This document shows, piece by piece, positions 26,407 through 37,023 of a stretch of DNA of 64,000 bases (position 1 is its first letter; every line of letters begins with the position of its first letter). The notes beneath the pieces are model-generated. The model searched no databases and was not told the DNA's origin. It was given only the letters and a program-made list of their open reading frames with translations. A program made the position numbers and the translations under genes. This DNA comes from Lachnospiraceae bacterium (GTDB taxonomy: Bacteria; Bacillota; Clostridia; Lachnospirales; Lachnospiraceae): contig SVED01000001.1 in assembly GCA_015057515.1 (NCBI GenBank), positions 1 through 64,000 on the forward strand, given 5' to 3'.

Positions 26407-29400
26407 ATGAAGAAATTCAAGCTAAAGCTTATGCTTGCATTGTCGTTTATGATGAGTTTAATTATAAGCGTTCCAGTATGTGCAGCAGAAGCAGATGCAG
26501 TAGCTACAGACACAGAAGCTGTGGCAGAAGATTCTTTTGTTGAGGAAGAAACAGAGAAAGTAGAAGCTGACACCCAGGGGGTAGATGAGGCTAAGCTTAC
26601 AGAATCTGCGGAGGTTCTTGCAGCGACTACAAATGGTTGGGTGGAGAACTCAAATGGTACATGGTCCTACTACAAAAATGGCACCATGGTAAAGAGTAAA
26701 ATATTAAAGATTGGTAATTATTATTACGGATTTAACAGTAGCGGTATAATGTATGAGGATACTACTTTTAGTATGACCAATCCATATACTGGTATTTACA
26801 GCTACCATCGTGCAAAATATGATGGTACCTTATACGTAAATACTTGGTATGAGGATATATATAATGGTTGGTATTATTATGGTGAGGCCGGCTATGGATA
26901 TGATGGTATATACACAATAGGTGGTATTACATATTTCTTTGATTACGGAAAAATGTTATATGACTGCGCTATTTCTTATAATGGTTCACCTTACTATGTT
27001 AGAAAATCAGGTTCAGTAGTTGCCCTTAACTATAACGGCTGGACTCAGGTTGATGGCAATTGGTTATATACTGAAAATGGAAAGCCTGTTACTAATCAAA
27101 GGAAGAAAATTGGTGGATATTATTATGGCTTTGGTTCCAATGGTGTAATGCTAACTGATAAAGTACAGGGCTTTTATAACGAAAATGACGTATATAAATA
27201 CTACTTGTTTACTTCAGATGGAACTATGAATACTAAGGGATGGTACAAGGATCCAATCTATGGTGATTGGTACTTTAGTTATTCCGATGGTACTGTGGCT
27301 AGAGGACTTACTATCCTGAATGGTGTTACATACTTCTTTAGTGAGTATTCATATTACATGTATGCCAATACCAAGTTTACATATAATGGTGAACACTATT
27401 ATGCAGATTCATCAGGTGTAGTTACTAAATTTAGCAACAATAAGTGGAATCTGTGTAATGGAAGATGGTATTATATGAAGGATGGCGCTCTCCTTACCAA
27501 TGGTATATATGAGATAGATGGTGAAAACTATTGGTTTGATTATAATGGCGTCGTTTATACAAACTATTATGGCTATAGGAATGTTAATAATAAGACCACT
27601 TATTATTACGCAGATGCTAATGGTGTTTTAGCTAGAAATGAGTGGGTATATTACAATGATAGTTGGTACTACTTTGATAACAATTGTAATCCTGTAAATG
27701 GTGCCCAGACTATAGGTGGTAAAAACTATTATTTTTATAATAACAGAATGCAATCAGATACATATCAGTCTGTAAATGGTTATCGCCGTTTGTATGATAT
27801 GAATGGTGTAATGGTAGTGGACAAAACAGGCTGGTATCTGCAAAACGGAGTATGGTATTATTTTTCAAGTCCCGGTGTTCTTGCAAGTGGATTAATCACC
27901 GTAAATGGCAGTACATATTACTTACAGCCAGGGTTATATCAAGAAGGAAACTACCTACGATATAGTAATAAGTTGTACCGTGTTAAGGATAATTCGGGTG
28001 CCCTTACAGAGATGACACAGAATGGTTGGTATGAGGATGGCACAAATACTTTCTATATTAAGGATGGGAAACTACTGTCTAACGGCTGGGTAGAATCTGG
28101 TACCAGCAAATATTACATTTATGATTATCTTTTATGTGCTTCAGGCAGATATTATGTTGACGGAGGTTATTGCATATTTGATCCGTCAGGCAAGGTATAC
28201 ACAAATACATGGTTAAAGTATGGTTCATCATATGTTTACGCTTCATCCACAGGAAAGCTGGTTACAGGAAAGCAGACTATAGGTGGAGTTTCATATGATT
28301 TTGATTCATATGGAAGCCTTAAGACAGGTTATCAGTATTCAGGTGCATCTTTGACTGTATACACAGAAAATGGTACTAAGGTTTACAGCTTAAAGGAAGG
28401 CTGGAACCAGGTAGATGGAAGCTGGTACTATGTTTTTAATGGAAGTATAGTACGTAGTCAGGAGCTTACAATAAGTGGCTTCACATATCGTTTCGATAGT
28501 TATGGTAAGATGTATACGGATTATATATATAACGACTACTACTATGATAAAAATGGAGCTATGGTAAAAGGTGCCTGGATACAGCAGGGTAAGGACTGGA
28601 TGTATGCAAAAGAAGACGGCAAGTTGGTAGAAAATTCCACATACAAAATAAAGGATAAGGTATATTTGTTTGATGGTTATTACATGACTACAGTAAATGA
28701 TTATTATTATTCTTCTTATTATTATGTATTCAATACAGATGGTTCCATAAAATCACAATTAAAAATAAATCCAAATGGATGGAACTATATCGAACATAGG
28801 GCTATATATATGAAAGAAGGAAGTCCTTATTATGGTTGGATGGGCAATGCTTATTTCGAAGATGGTTACAAGGTATATAATGATGTTATCTATGACGATG
28901 ATGCAGAAGCATATTATTGTATAGAGCGTGGAAACTGTGTATACAACAAGTGGTGTAACGATAATTCTTCCTACGCAAAGGCTGATGGAAAGTTAGCGTA
29001 CAACGAGTGGGTATGTCTTAATGGAACCTGGTATTATTTAGATGATATATATTATGTAACAGGTCTTCAGACTATAGGTGGAGTTACATATTACTTTGAT
29101 GACTATGGTAGACTTGTAAAAACCTTTACTACTATAGCAGATGGCTGGCATCAGCTAGGTGATGATTGGTACTATGGAAGAAATGGTGCTTTCGTAGCAG
29201 GTGAATATGTATACGATGGAGGTAGTTGGTATTATTTCAATTATGATGGTGCTATGGCAAATAGTGGCCAATATATGTCCAATGGTAAACAGCGTTCATT
29301 TGGATGGGCAAGTGATACAGTAACTATTCCTGCAGAGCAAAGAGCTGATTATGATGGAGCAACAACTATTACAAACTGGTATTACATAGATGTAGAAGGC

Positions 29401-29865
29401 AATCCAGTATATGGATGGCAAAAAATTGGTGGTGTTACCTATTATTTTGATTATGCAATGGTCACAGGAACAGTTAAGATATATAATGAATTACACAGAT
29501 TTGCCAGCACAGGAGCTTATATCGGAAAAGTAACTACCAAGAACGGCTGGTACTATGACGGCAAGGATTATTACTACTTCAAGGATGGAAAATTAATATA
29601 CGATGAAGTAATGGTTATTGATGGTGTAAGATATGGCTTTGACACAGATGGTAAAATGGTAACAAATGAAACAATGATGGACAATTATACTATTTTTTAT
29701 TATTTCTTTGGTTCATCAGGTGCCCAAGTGACAACTCCTGGTATCTATACAGATAAGTATGGTGATACACTTTACGTTGGAAAGGATGGAAAAGTGTATG
29801 ATGGCTATGTTTATGTCAGTGGACAGATGGTTGGAACAACCATACAGATATATTATAAATATTAG
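26407..29865 (+). CDS. Giant secreted repeat protein 4 (choline-binding type)
   Basis: The 1152-residue protein has the family signal peptide, an expanded acidic linker (about residues 30-72, with EEETEKVEADTQ), then repeats to the end (GTTIQIYYKY). The signal-peptide DNA is nearly identical to gene 3, but the body is more divergent, so the identical 5' end could reflect gene conversion or mosaic duplication. It retains PITKDGWYEDG-like (MTQNGWYEDG) and KTGWYLQNGVWYYF blocks. No terminator follows, and the next gene starts 28 bp downstream with its own AAAGGAGG, so the two are likely co-transcribed. Confidence 0.9.
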   Translation: MKKFKLKLMLALSFMMSLIISVPVCAAEADAVATDTEAVAEDSFVEEETEKVEADTQGVDEAKLTESAEVLAATTNGWVENSNGTWSYYKNGTMVKSKILKIGNYYYGFNSSGIMYEDTTFSMTNPYTGIYSYHRAKYDGTLYVNTWYEDIYNGWYYYGEAGYGYDGIYTIGGITYFFDYGKMLYDCAISYNGSPYYVRKSGSVVALNYNGWTQVDGNWLYTENGKPVTNQRKKIGGYYYGFGSNGVMLTDKVQGFYNENDVYKYYLFTSDGTMNTKGWYKDPIYGDWYFSYSDGTVARGLTILNGVTYFFSEYSYYMYANTKFTYNGEHYYADSSGVVTKFSNNKWNLCNGRWYYMKDGALLTNGIYEIDGENYWFDYNGVVYTNYYGYRNVNNKTTYYYADANGVLARNEWVYYNDSWYYFDNNCNPVNGAQTIGGKNYYFYNNRMQSDTYQSVNGYRRLYDMNGVMVVDKTGWYLQNGVWYYFSSPGVLASGLITVNGSTYYLQPGLYQEGNYLRYSNKLYRVKDNSGALTEMTQNGWYEDGTNTFYIKDGKLLSNGWVESGTSKYYIYDYLLCASGRYYVDGGYCIFDPSGKVYTNTWLKYGSSYVYASSTGKLVTGKQTIGGVSYDFDSYGSLKTGYQYSGASLTVYTENGTKVYSLKEGWNQVDGSWYYVFNGSIVRSQELTISGFTYRFDSYGKMYTDYIYNDYYYDKNGAMVKGAWIQQGKDWMYAKEDGKLVENSTYKIKDKVYLFDGYYMTTVNDYYYSSYYYVFNTDGSIKSQLKINPNGWNYIEHRAIYMKEGSPYYGWMGNAYFEDGYKVYNDVIYDDDAEAYYCIERGNCVYNKWCNDNSSYAKADGKLAYNEWVCLNGTWYYLDDIYYVTGLQTIGGVTYYFDDYGRLVKTFTTIADGWHQLGDDWYYGRNGAFVAGEYVYDGGSWYYFNYDGAMANSGQYMSNGKQRSFGWASDTVTIPAEQRADYDGATTITNWYYIDVEGNPVYGWQKIGGVTYYFDYAMVTGTVKIYNELHRFASTGAYIGKVTTKNGWYYDGKDYYYFKDGKLIYDEVMVIDGVRYGFDTDGKMVTNETMMDNYTIFYYFFGSSGAQVTTPGIYTDKYGDTLYVGKDGKVYDGYVYVSGQMVGTTIQIYYKY

Positions 29866-29893
29866 GCAATAGCTTTGGAAAGGAGGTTATGCA

Positions 29894-32800
29894 ATGAAAA
29901 AATTTAAGCTCAGGCTTGCAGTGTTGATGTCCCTTATGACCAGTTTGTTTATAGGTGTTCCAGTATGTGCTGCAGAAGCTGATGGAGTGAATATAGAAGC
30001 AGAGGAAAGTACTGAGACAAGCATTGAAGAAGTGGCAGAAAGCACTGAGATAAGTGTGGAAGAAGCGGAAGTGCTTGCTGCAACTACCAATGGCTGGGTA
30101 GAGAACTCAGACGGTACTTGGTCATACTACGAAAATGGTACCATGGCAAAAAGTAAGATACTTTGCATAGGCGGTTTATACTATGGTTTTGATTACACTG
30201 GTGTGATGTATGAAAATACTTTATTTCAGGGGATTAATCAATATGCAGATCAATATGTATCTTATCATTACGCAAAGGCAGATGGTTCTCTGTTAGTAAA
30301 TAGCTGGTATGAAGATTCTTACGGTGAATGGTATTATTTTGGTGAGGCAGGATCTGGACACAATGGTACAAAAAAAATAAATAATGTACTGTATTATTTT
30401 AGCGGTGGTCATATGCTTACGGATACGGTTGTTGGATATGAATACTGCCCTTATTATGTATCAGATTTAGGTGTTGCAACCCCTATAAATGCCAATGGCT
30501 GGACTCAGATTGGCAATGAATGGTTTTATGCTCGTGGCGGACAGCCTGTGAGTAATAAAGTAGTATTGATAAACGGCTCTTATTATGCTTTTGGCGGTGA
30601 TGGACATATGTTGTCCAATGAAGCGGCATCTGTTTATGTATACTTTTCTGATTATGGAAGTAACATGTATACAGTTTGTGCAAAAGCAGATGGTACGCTA
30701 TATACCAACAGCTGGTATCAGGACGCCTATGGCAATTGGTACTATTGTAGAGAGGATGGTACAGTTCCAAGTGGATTATGTACAATCAATGGCAAGCAGT
30801 ACTATTTTGATACTTATGATGGATATATGTATACTAATAGGAGTTTTACACGTAACAAAGTATCTTATTATGCAGATGAGGACGGTATAGTCACAGAGAT
30901 TAAGAATAATACCTGGATTAAGGTCAACGGTATGTGGCGTTACTATAGAGATGGCGCTTACCTTAAAAGCGGTATATATCAGATAGGTTCAGAGTCATAT
31001 TATTTCGATTATAATGCAACATGATGTCTAATTACCGTTTCTCGTATAATGTATCAGGAGTTGGAAGTCGCTATTTTTATGCTAAATCAAGTGGAGCTCT
31101 GGCAAAGAATGAATGGGTATACTCAGATGGTGAATGGTACTATTTTGACGCAAATGGATATGGTTTATCTGGTGAAAAAACTATAGACGGAAAAACATAC
31201 TATTTCTCATCTGGACGTATGATGACTAATTATGCTGTTAGCAATCGTCTCTATGGAGCCGATGGAGTTAAGGTAGAAGGAAAAACAGGTTGGTACCTAC
31301 TTGATGGTGAATGGTACTATTTCAAAAGCTCTGGTGTGTTATATTATGGCATGCTTACCCTAAATGGCAATAAGTATTATTTGAATCCTTCCCTATATCA
31401 AAACTCTAATTATTTCGTCGTTAGCGGTATTTTATACCAAGCAAAGGATAAAAACGGTGTTCTTACGGCTATAACAAAGGATGGTTGGTATGAGGATGGC
31501 TCATATACCTACTATGTTAAGGATGGAAAGGTATTTAGTAATGGTTGGGTAACCTCAGGTACCAGCAAATACTATATAGCCGGTAATCATATGGTATGCA
31601 ATAATTATCATTTCTATATATCTGGTAGCTACTATGCCTTTGATGCCACAGGTAAGATGTTTACAAACACCTGGTTAAAGTATAACTCATCTTATGTATA
31701 TGCTTCATCCACAGGTGCTCTTGTTACCGGAAAGCAGGTTATAGGTGGTGTTACATATGAATTTAATACTGATGGAACTTTAAAGGATAGTCTTAGTGTT
31801 TCTGGAGCTGTAATAACTGAATGTACAGATTATGGCACCAAAACCTATACCCTTAAAGCAGGCTGGAATGAGATAAATGGAGTATGGTACTACGTTTTTA
31901 ATGGAGCAGTGGTTAAAGGTACTACCATGAATATAGGCGGGTTTACTTATCGCTTTGATTCCATGGGAATGATGTACAAAAATGTAGTATATGGTGGATG
32001 TTATTATGATGCTAACGGAGCAATGAAAAAGAATTGCTGGATAGAACATAATGGAAAATGGATGTATGCCCAAGAAAGTGGAAGTCTTGCTTCTTATGGT
32101 GTATATGAAATAGGTGGAAAAGAATACTTTTTCATAGATTATTATATGGTTGAAGAAGATTTTGCCTATGGTTTCTACATCTATACATTGAATTCAGATG
32201 ATTCAATCAAATCAATAAAACATACCAGCGATGACGGCTGGTATTACGTAAATAATATACCATATATGATAGTTGATGGTAATTTCTACACCGGTTGGAT
32301 AAATGATGCCTATTTTGAAAGAGGTAGAAAGGTATACAACAGCTTACTAACCAAGAACTCAACCTACGGAAAGGATACCTACTACTGCATAGAAAATGGA
32401 AGCCTCGTTCGAAATGCGTGGTGTAATGATGATAGTTCCTATGCAAAGGCAGATGGAACCCTGGCTTGTGATGAGTGGATAAATCTGGGCGGAACCTGGT
32501 ATTATCTTGATGACATTTATTATGTTACAGGTCTTAGGGAAATAGATGGTGTGACCTACTACTTTGATAAGTATGGCAGACTCAGTAAGACATATACCAC
32601 AATATCAGATGGCTGGCATCAGCTTGATACTGGCTGGTATTACGGCAGAGATGGCGTCTTTGTGAAAAATGAGCATGTATATATAGGTGGATATTGGTAT
32701 TACTTTGATTCCAATGGTAGAATGCTGGATTATTATGGCTTAACTGACGGAAGAGAATGGTCTATGGGCTGGCATAAGGTTACAGTACAAAAAACAACTG

Positions 32801-33348
32801 ATGGATATTACAAATTCCCTGATGAAGCTCAGACTGTAACTGGCTGGATATATGTTGATATTGAGGGTAATTCGGTAACTGGCTGGCAAAATATAGGTGG
32901 AGTAACTTATTATTTTGATGACGGCATTATGGTTACAGGTGCTAAATATATTAACGGTGATTTGCATCGCTTCGCAGACTCAGGTGCATACATAGGAAAG
33001 GTCGCTACAAAAGATGGCTGGTACTATGATGGAAAGAATTATTTCTACATATGTAATTATCTTGTATATTACAACAGAATAGAAATAATTGATGGCATAA
33101 GATATGGATTTGATTCTGAAGGTGTTATGGTTACCAATGCAGCTTTTTCGCCTTATTCAAGTTACGATAGTTATGACTTTTATTACTTTGGCTCATCAGG
33201 AGCACAGGTAACAAAAGAAGGTGTATACACAGACAAGTATGGCGATACTGTTTATGTTGATGGAAATGGTCATGCTTATACAGGATATGTGTATATAAGT
33301 GGTAAATTTGTGGGCATGACAAAGCAAAAAAATCTTGATATCTACTAA
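29894..33348 (+). pseudogene. Giant secreted repeat protein 5, split by a -1 frameshift
   Basis: Two ORFs, 29894-31024 (376 residues, with signal peptide and acidic linker) and 31021-33348 (775 residues, no signal peptide), together equal one paralogue: joined they give about 1152 residues, the length of gene 4. At the junction the first frame stops at TGA inside GCAACATGATG, and the second frame continues from the overlapping ATG. Adding one base restores ...DYNATMMSNY..., aligning without gaps to FDYNGVVYTNYY in gene 4. There is no ribosome binding site before the second ATG and no slippery run, so a one-base deletion or sequencing error is more likely than two genes. If real, the product would be a secreted short form without the C-terminal two thirds. 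Confidence 0.8.
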
Positions 33349-33383
33349 TCTTAACATCTGTTAATATTTGATTATAGGCTATT

Positions 33384-33413
33384 GGCTCAGGGGGAATCCC
33401 CTGGGCCTTTTTT
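33384..33413 (+). terminator. Intrinsic terminator
   Basis: GGCTCAGGGGG pairs with CCCCTGGGCC, followed by six T. Confidence 0.88.
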
Positions 33414-33500
33414 GATGCATAAGTAAATATATATTTACTTTTCTTGTTGGTGGAAAAATGGTAAAATATCATTACAATTTTTTAAGAAGGAGGTAGATAT

Positions 33501-36500
33501 ATGAGAAAGTTTAATCTTAAACTTATGCTTGTGCTTTCACTTGTGATGTGTCTTTTTGCGAGCGTCCCTGTATGTGCGGCAGAAGCAGATGGGGGTGAGG
33601 TTCTTGCTGAGACCACAGATGGTTGGGTTGAGAATTCAGACGGCTCATGGTCATACTATGTTGATGGTGCGATGGTATACGACCAGGTATACTATATTGG
33701 TGGTTTCTATTATGCCTTTGATAGTTATGGCAAGATGGTTACTAACGATATGATATATTGTTATAATCCTTATTTTGATAATTCTTGTAATCATTATGCA
33801 AAAGCAGATGGAACCTTATATGTTAATTCATGGTATGAGTATAAGGACGAGTATGGCGATTGCTATTGGTACTATTTTGGTAAGTATGGTAACGGAGTCA
33901 CGGGCTTACAAAATATAGGAGGTACTACATACTTTTTCTGGTATGATGGTTATATGGCTGAAGATACGATTATATATGATTATCAAAAGGAAAGATCATA
34001 TCGTATTACAGATTCAGGTGTTGCTGTAGAATTAAAGGCTAACGGTTGGACTCAGGTGGGCAAAGATTGGTTCTACTGCGTTGATGGTGACTTTTATTCC
34101 GGAGATATTTATAAGATTGGCAACAGCTACTATGGTTTCGATTACGATGGTACGATGTGGGCTGATTGTACATTCTGGCATTACGACCAAGAGACTTATG
34201 AAGATGCCCTTTACGCCGCAAAGGCAGATGGAGCATTATATATGAATGCTTGGTACTTTGATGAAAGAGTGGATGACTGGTATTATCTTGGTGCAGATTG
34301 TAAAGCAGTAGGCGGTCTTCAGACTATAGGCGGAAAGCAGTATTACTTTGGTGAATCTAGTTTCGATATGTACGAGAATTGTTATGTCGACGCTGGTGAC
34401 AAGTGGTTAATTTGCGATGAGTCAGGTGTATGTACTCCCCTTGCTAACAACGTATGGACCAGTTTGAATGGCGACTGGTATTATGTTTTAAACGGTGAAA
34501 TGTGCATTGGTGGCATCTATGAAATAGGTGGCAAAAAGTACAGCTTTGATGGTGAGGGTGTATTAAACACAAATACTATGTATTTTGAGTACACCGACGA
34601 AGGAGAAGTATGCTATTATGCTGATGCTAATGGTGTGCTTGTAGCTAATCAGTGGGTATATGTTAACGAATACAGCTACATGGAGCCTGACTGGTATTAT
34701 TTCGGTGCAGATAGTGCCCGTGTAAAAGGAAAAATCGATATTGGCGGCAAGACATACATCCTTGCACCTTATATGGTAACTGATGAAACTTGGTATGTAG
34801 ACGGAGCCTGGTATCTTGTTGATGAATCAGGTGTGGTTGTAACTGGCAAGACAGGCTGGTATATGCAGTCTGGCAAATGGTATTACATATATAAGGATGG
34901 TTCTTTGTACGAAGGCGTATTATCCCTTGGCGGAACAAAGTACTATATGGTACCAGAAATGGTCTGTAACTCAGATTACATTATTATAGACGACGTGTTA
35001 TATCAGGCAAAGGACACAACAGGTGCTCTTACAGCTATTACTAAGGATGGTTGGTATCAGGATAGTTACTCTTCTTACTATGTGAAGAATGGAAAAGTCT
35101 ACACAGGCTGGGTACAGAGTGGAAATACTTGGTATTATGTAAATCCTAATATGGTTACTGATGATAGAGTATATGAAGATGGCAAGATGTATGAGTTTGA
35201 CAAGGATGGCAAGATGTATGCCAATACATGGATACATATATCAGATGGTTATATGTATGCAACAGCTTCAGGTGCTCTTGCTACAGGAGAATACAAAATA
35301 GGCGGAGTTACTTACAACTTCAATGATTATGGATACCTTATGCAGGGTACTGAAGATGAGGGTACTACACTTACTGTATATACAACTTCAGGAACTGAAA
35401 CTGTTAAGCTAAGTCCAGGTTGGAATCAGGTTAAATCAAAATGGTATTATGTTGTTGACAATCATATAGTTACAGGAACTTTAAATATTGGTAATAACAC
35501 ATTCCGCTTTGATGCTTATGGAGCTATGTATACTGATTGCATAGTAAGCAATTCTTACTACGACAAAAATGGTGCCCTTGTTAAGGATGGTTGGATATCA
35601 TACAATGGCCATTGGATGTATGCAGAAGATGGACGTCTGTACAGCTATGGTATATATGAGATAGGCGGTGTAGAATACTTCTTTAGTGAGTATTATATGG
35701 CTACCTCAGATGTGGATAGTGGTGATCGTATCATACGTATAAATTCGAATGGTGCAATAAAATCATGGGATCCTGTTAATCAAAATGGCTGGAATAATAT
35801 AGCTGGCGAAGCGTATTATTACAAAAATGGAGAACGCTATACCGGATGGGTAGGAGATTCATATTTTGATAATGGATACAAGGTGTATGAAGGTTCTATA
35901 TACGATTCTAACAGTCAGGCTTATTACTACATGGAAGACGGCAAATGTGTCTATAATGCTTGGTGTGGCTGGGGTGATATGTGTTTTGCTCAGGCAAATG
36001 GTAAATTAGTAGACAAGGGATGGCTTAACAAGGGTGGTACATGGTACTACTTTGAAGATTGTTATGCTGTGACTGGTGCAAGATGTATTGATGGAGTGAA
36101 CTATTACTTCGATAGATATGGTAGACTTGTAAAGACATTTACATCTTTATCAAATGGCTGGTATAGCGTAGACGGCAACTGGCTTTATGCAAGAGATGGA
36201 AGATTTGTAAGAGAAGAAACTATATATGTTGGCGGTTACTGGTATTATATGGATTACGAAGGTGTTATGAAGACCTATGGTAATCGTAATAAAGATGGTA
36301 GATTAATCTGTTCTTCATGGGTATATGAAGATGACAAATGGTACTATTACGGTGCAGATGGTGATAACGTTAATGGCTGGCATAAGATTGCTGGTGTATG
36401 GTATTATTTTGACGGTGCTATGGTTACCGGTTGTTTCTTGATTGAAGATAAGCTTTACAAGTTTGCTGATTCAGGTGCATACATTGGAGAAGTTAATATG

Positions 36501-36842
36501 AATACCGGTTGGTACAAGGACGGATCAGAATATTATTACTTTGAAAATGGCGAAGTAGTTAAAGGACAGATTAAGACCATAGGCGGCATTATGTATGGTT
36601 TTGGTAGAGATGGTGTTATGATGGCTAATCAAGCGACAAATACATATCTGGGAGTTTACTATTTCGGCGCAAATGGTGCAAGAGTCACAAAATCCGGTAC
36701 ATATACAGATGCAGATGGTGGAACCATATATGTGGATTCAAGGGGAATGGCTCATACAGGTTATACTTATGTGAATAACAGCATCGTATATATGACTGGT
36801 TACACATGGGATTGGTTAAATATTGGACAAGTTAAGTATTAA
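33501..36842 (+). CDS. Giant secreted repeat protein 6 (choline-binding type)
   Basis: The 1113-residue protein has a signal peptide (cleavage near VCA|AEA), almost no acidic linker (ADGGEVLAE), and then repeats throughout, ending near YTWDWLNIGQVKY. Its opening TTDGWVENSDGSWSYY and its ending NNSIVYMTG resemble giant protein 1 rather than proteins 2-5, so the two like genes flank the other subfamily. AGGAGG lies upstream. A TAAAAT at 33462-33467 may be the -10 element, but a convincing -35 was not found. A terminator follows. Function is inferred as surface coating or adhesion through choline or glycan binding. Confidence 0.88.
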   Translation: MRKFNLKLMLVLSLVMCLFASVPVCAAEADGGEVLAETTDGWVENSDGSWSYYVDGAMVYDQVYYIGGFYYAFDSYGKMVTNDMIYCYNPYFDNSCNHYAKADGTLYVNSWYEYKDEYGDCYWYYFGKYGNGVTGLQNIGGTTYFFWYDGYMAEDTIIYDYQKERSYRITDSGVAVELKANGWTQVGKDWFYCVDGDFYSGDIYKIGNSYYGFDYDGTMWADCTFWHYDQETYEDALYAAKADGALYMNAWYFDERVDDWYYLGADCKAVGGLQTIGGKQYYFGESSFDMYENCYVDAGDKWLICDESGVCTPLANNVWTSLNGDWYYVLNGEMCIGGIYEIGGKKYSFDGEGVLNTNTMYFEYTDEGEVCYYADANGVLVANQWVYVNEYSYMEPDWYYFGADSARVKGKIDIGGKTYILAPYMVTDETWYVDGAWYLVDESGVVVTGKTGWYMQSGKWYYIYKDGSLYEGVLSLGGTKYYMVPEMVCNSDYIIIDDVLYQAKDTTGALTAITKDGWYQDSYSSYYVKNGKVYTGWVQSGNTWYYVNPNMVTDDRVYEDGKMYEFDKDGKMYANTWIHISDGYMYATASGALATGEYKIGGVTYNFNDYGYLMQGTEDEGTTLTVYTTSGTETVKLSPGWNQVKSKWYYVVDNHIVTGTLNIGNNTFRFDAYGAMYTDCIVSNSYYDKNGALVKDGWISYNGHWMYAEDGRLYSYGIYEIGGVEYFFSEYYMATSDVDSGDRIIRINSNGAIKSWDPVNQNGWNNIAGEAYYYKNGERYTGWVGDSYFDNGYKVYEGSIYDSNSQAYYYMEDGKCVYNAWCGWGDMCFAQANGKLVDKGWLNKGGTWYYFEDCYAVTGARCIDGVNYYFDRYGRLVKTFTSLSNGWYSVDGNWLYARDGRFVREETIYVGGYWYYMDYEGVMKTYGNRNKDGRLICSSWVYEDDKWYYYGADGDNVNGWHKIAGVWYYFDGAMVTGCFLIEDKLYKFADSGAYIGEVNMNTGWYKDGSEYYYFENGEVVKGQIKTIGGIMYGFGRDGVMMANQATNTYLGVYYFGANGARVTKSGTYTDADGGTIYVDSRGMAHTGYTYVNNSIVYMTGYTWDWLNIGQVKY

Positions 36843-36867
36843 TAAATCAAATATTTTCCAGCTAAAG

Positions 36868-36898
36868 ATTCTCGGGACGAAAGTCCCGGGGATTTTTT
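36868..36898 (+). terminator. Intrinsic terminator ending the repeat-protein series
   Basis: CTCGGGAC, loop GAAA, GTCCCGGG, then a run of seven T. Confidence 0.88.
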
Positions 36899-36940
36899 TG
36901 CCCTTTTTGAGAGAAAATGATACATAGAACCTTGATTTGC

Positions 36941-36969
36941 TTGACAGGTTTTGTCAGATGGAATAATAT
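36941..36969 (+). promoter_or_regulatory. Promoter of the large glycan operon
   Basis: TTGACA, 17 bases, TAATAT (an alternative TATAAT overlaps three bases later with a 20-base spacer). It lies about 55 bases before rmlA and is the only strong promoter recognised before the 21-gene run. Confidence 0.7.
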
Positions 36970-37023
36970 AATGATGAGTTTTTATGTCCATTAGAAAGTA
37001 TTTAATTATAAAGGAGTATATAC

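Noticed and set aside
26265-26543. 92-residue ORF bridging giant genes 3 and 4
   Set aside because: It runs through a terminator, a promoter and the start of gene 4 in another frame; no ribosome binding site.
31021-33348. Separate gene starting at ATG 31021 with ATGA overlap
   Set aside because: No ribosome binding site or signal peptide, and the protein aligns without gaps as the continuation of the preceding ORF once one base is added.
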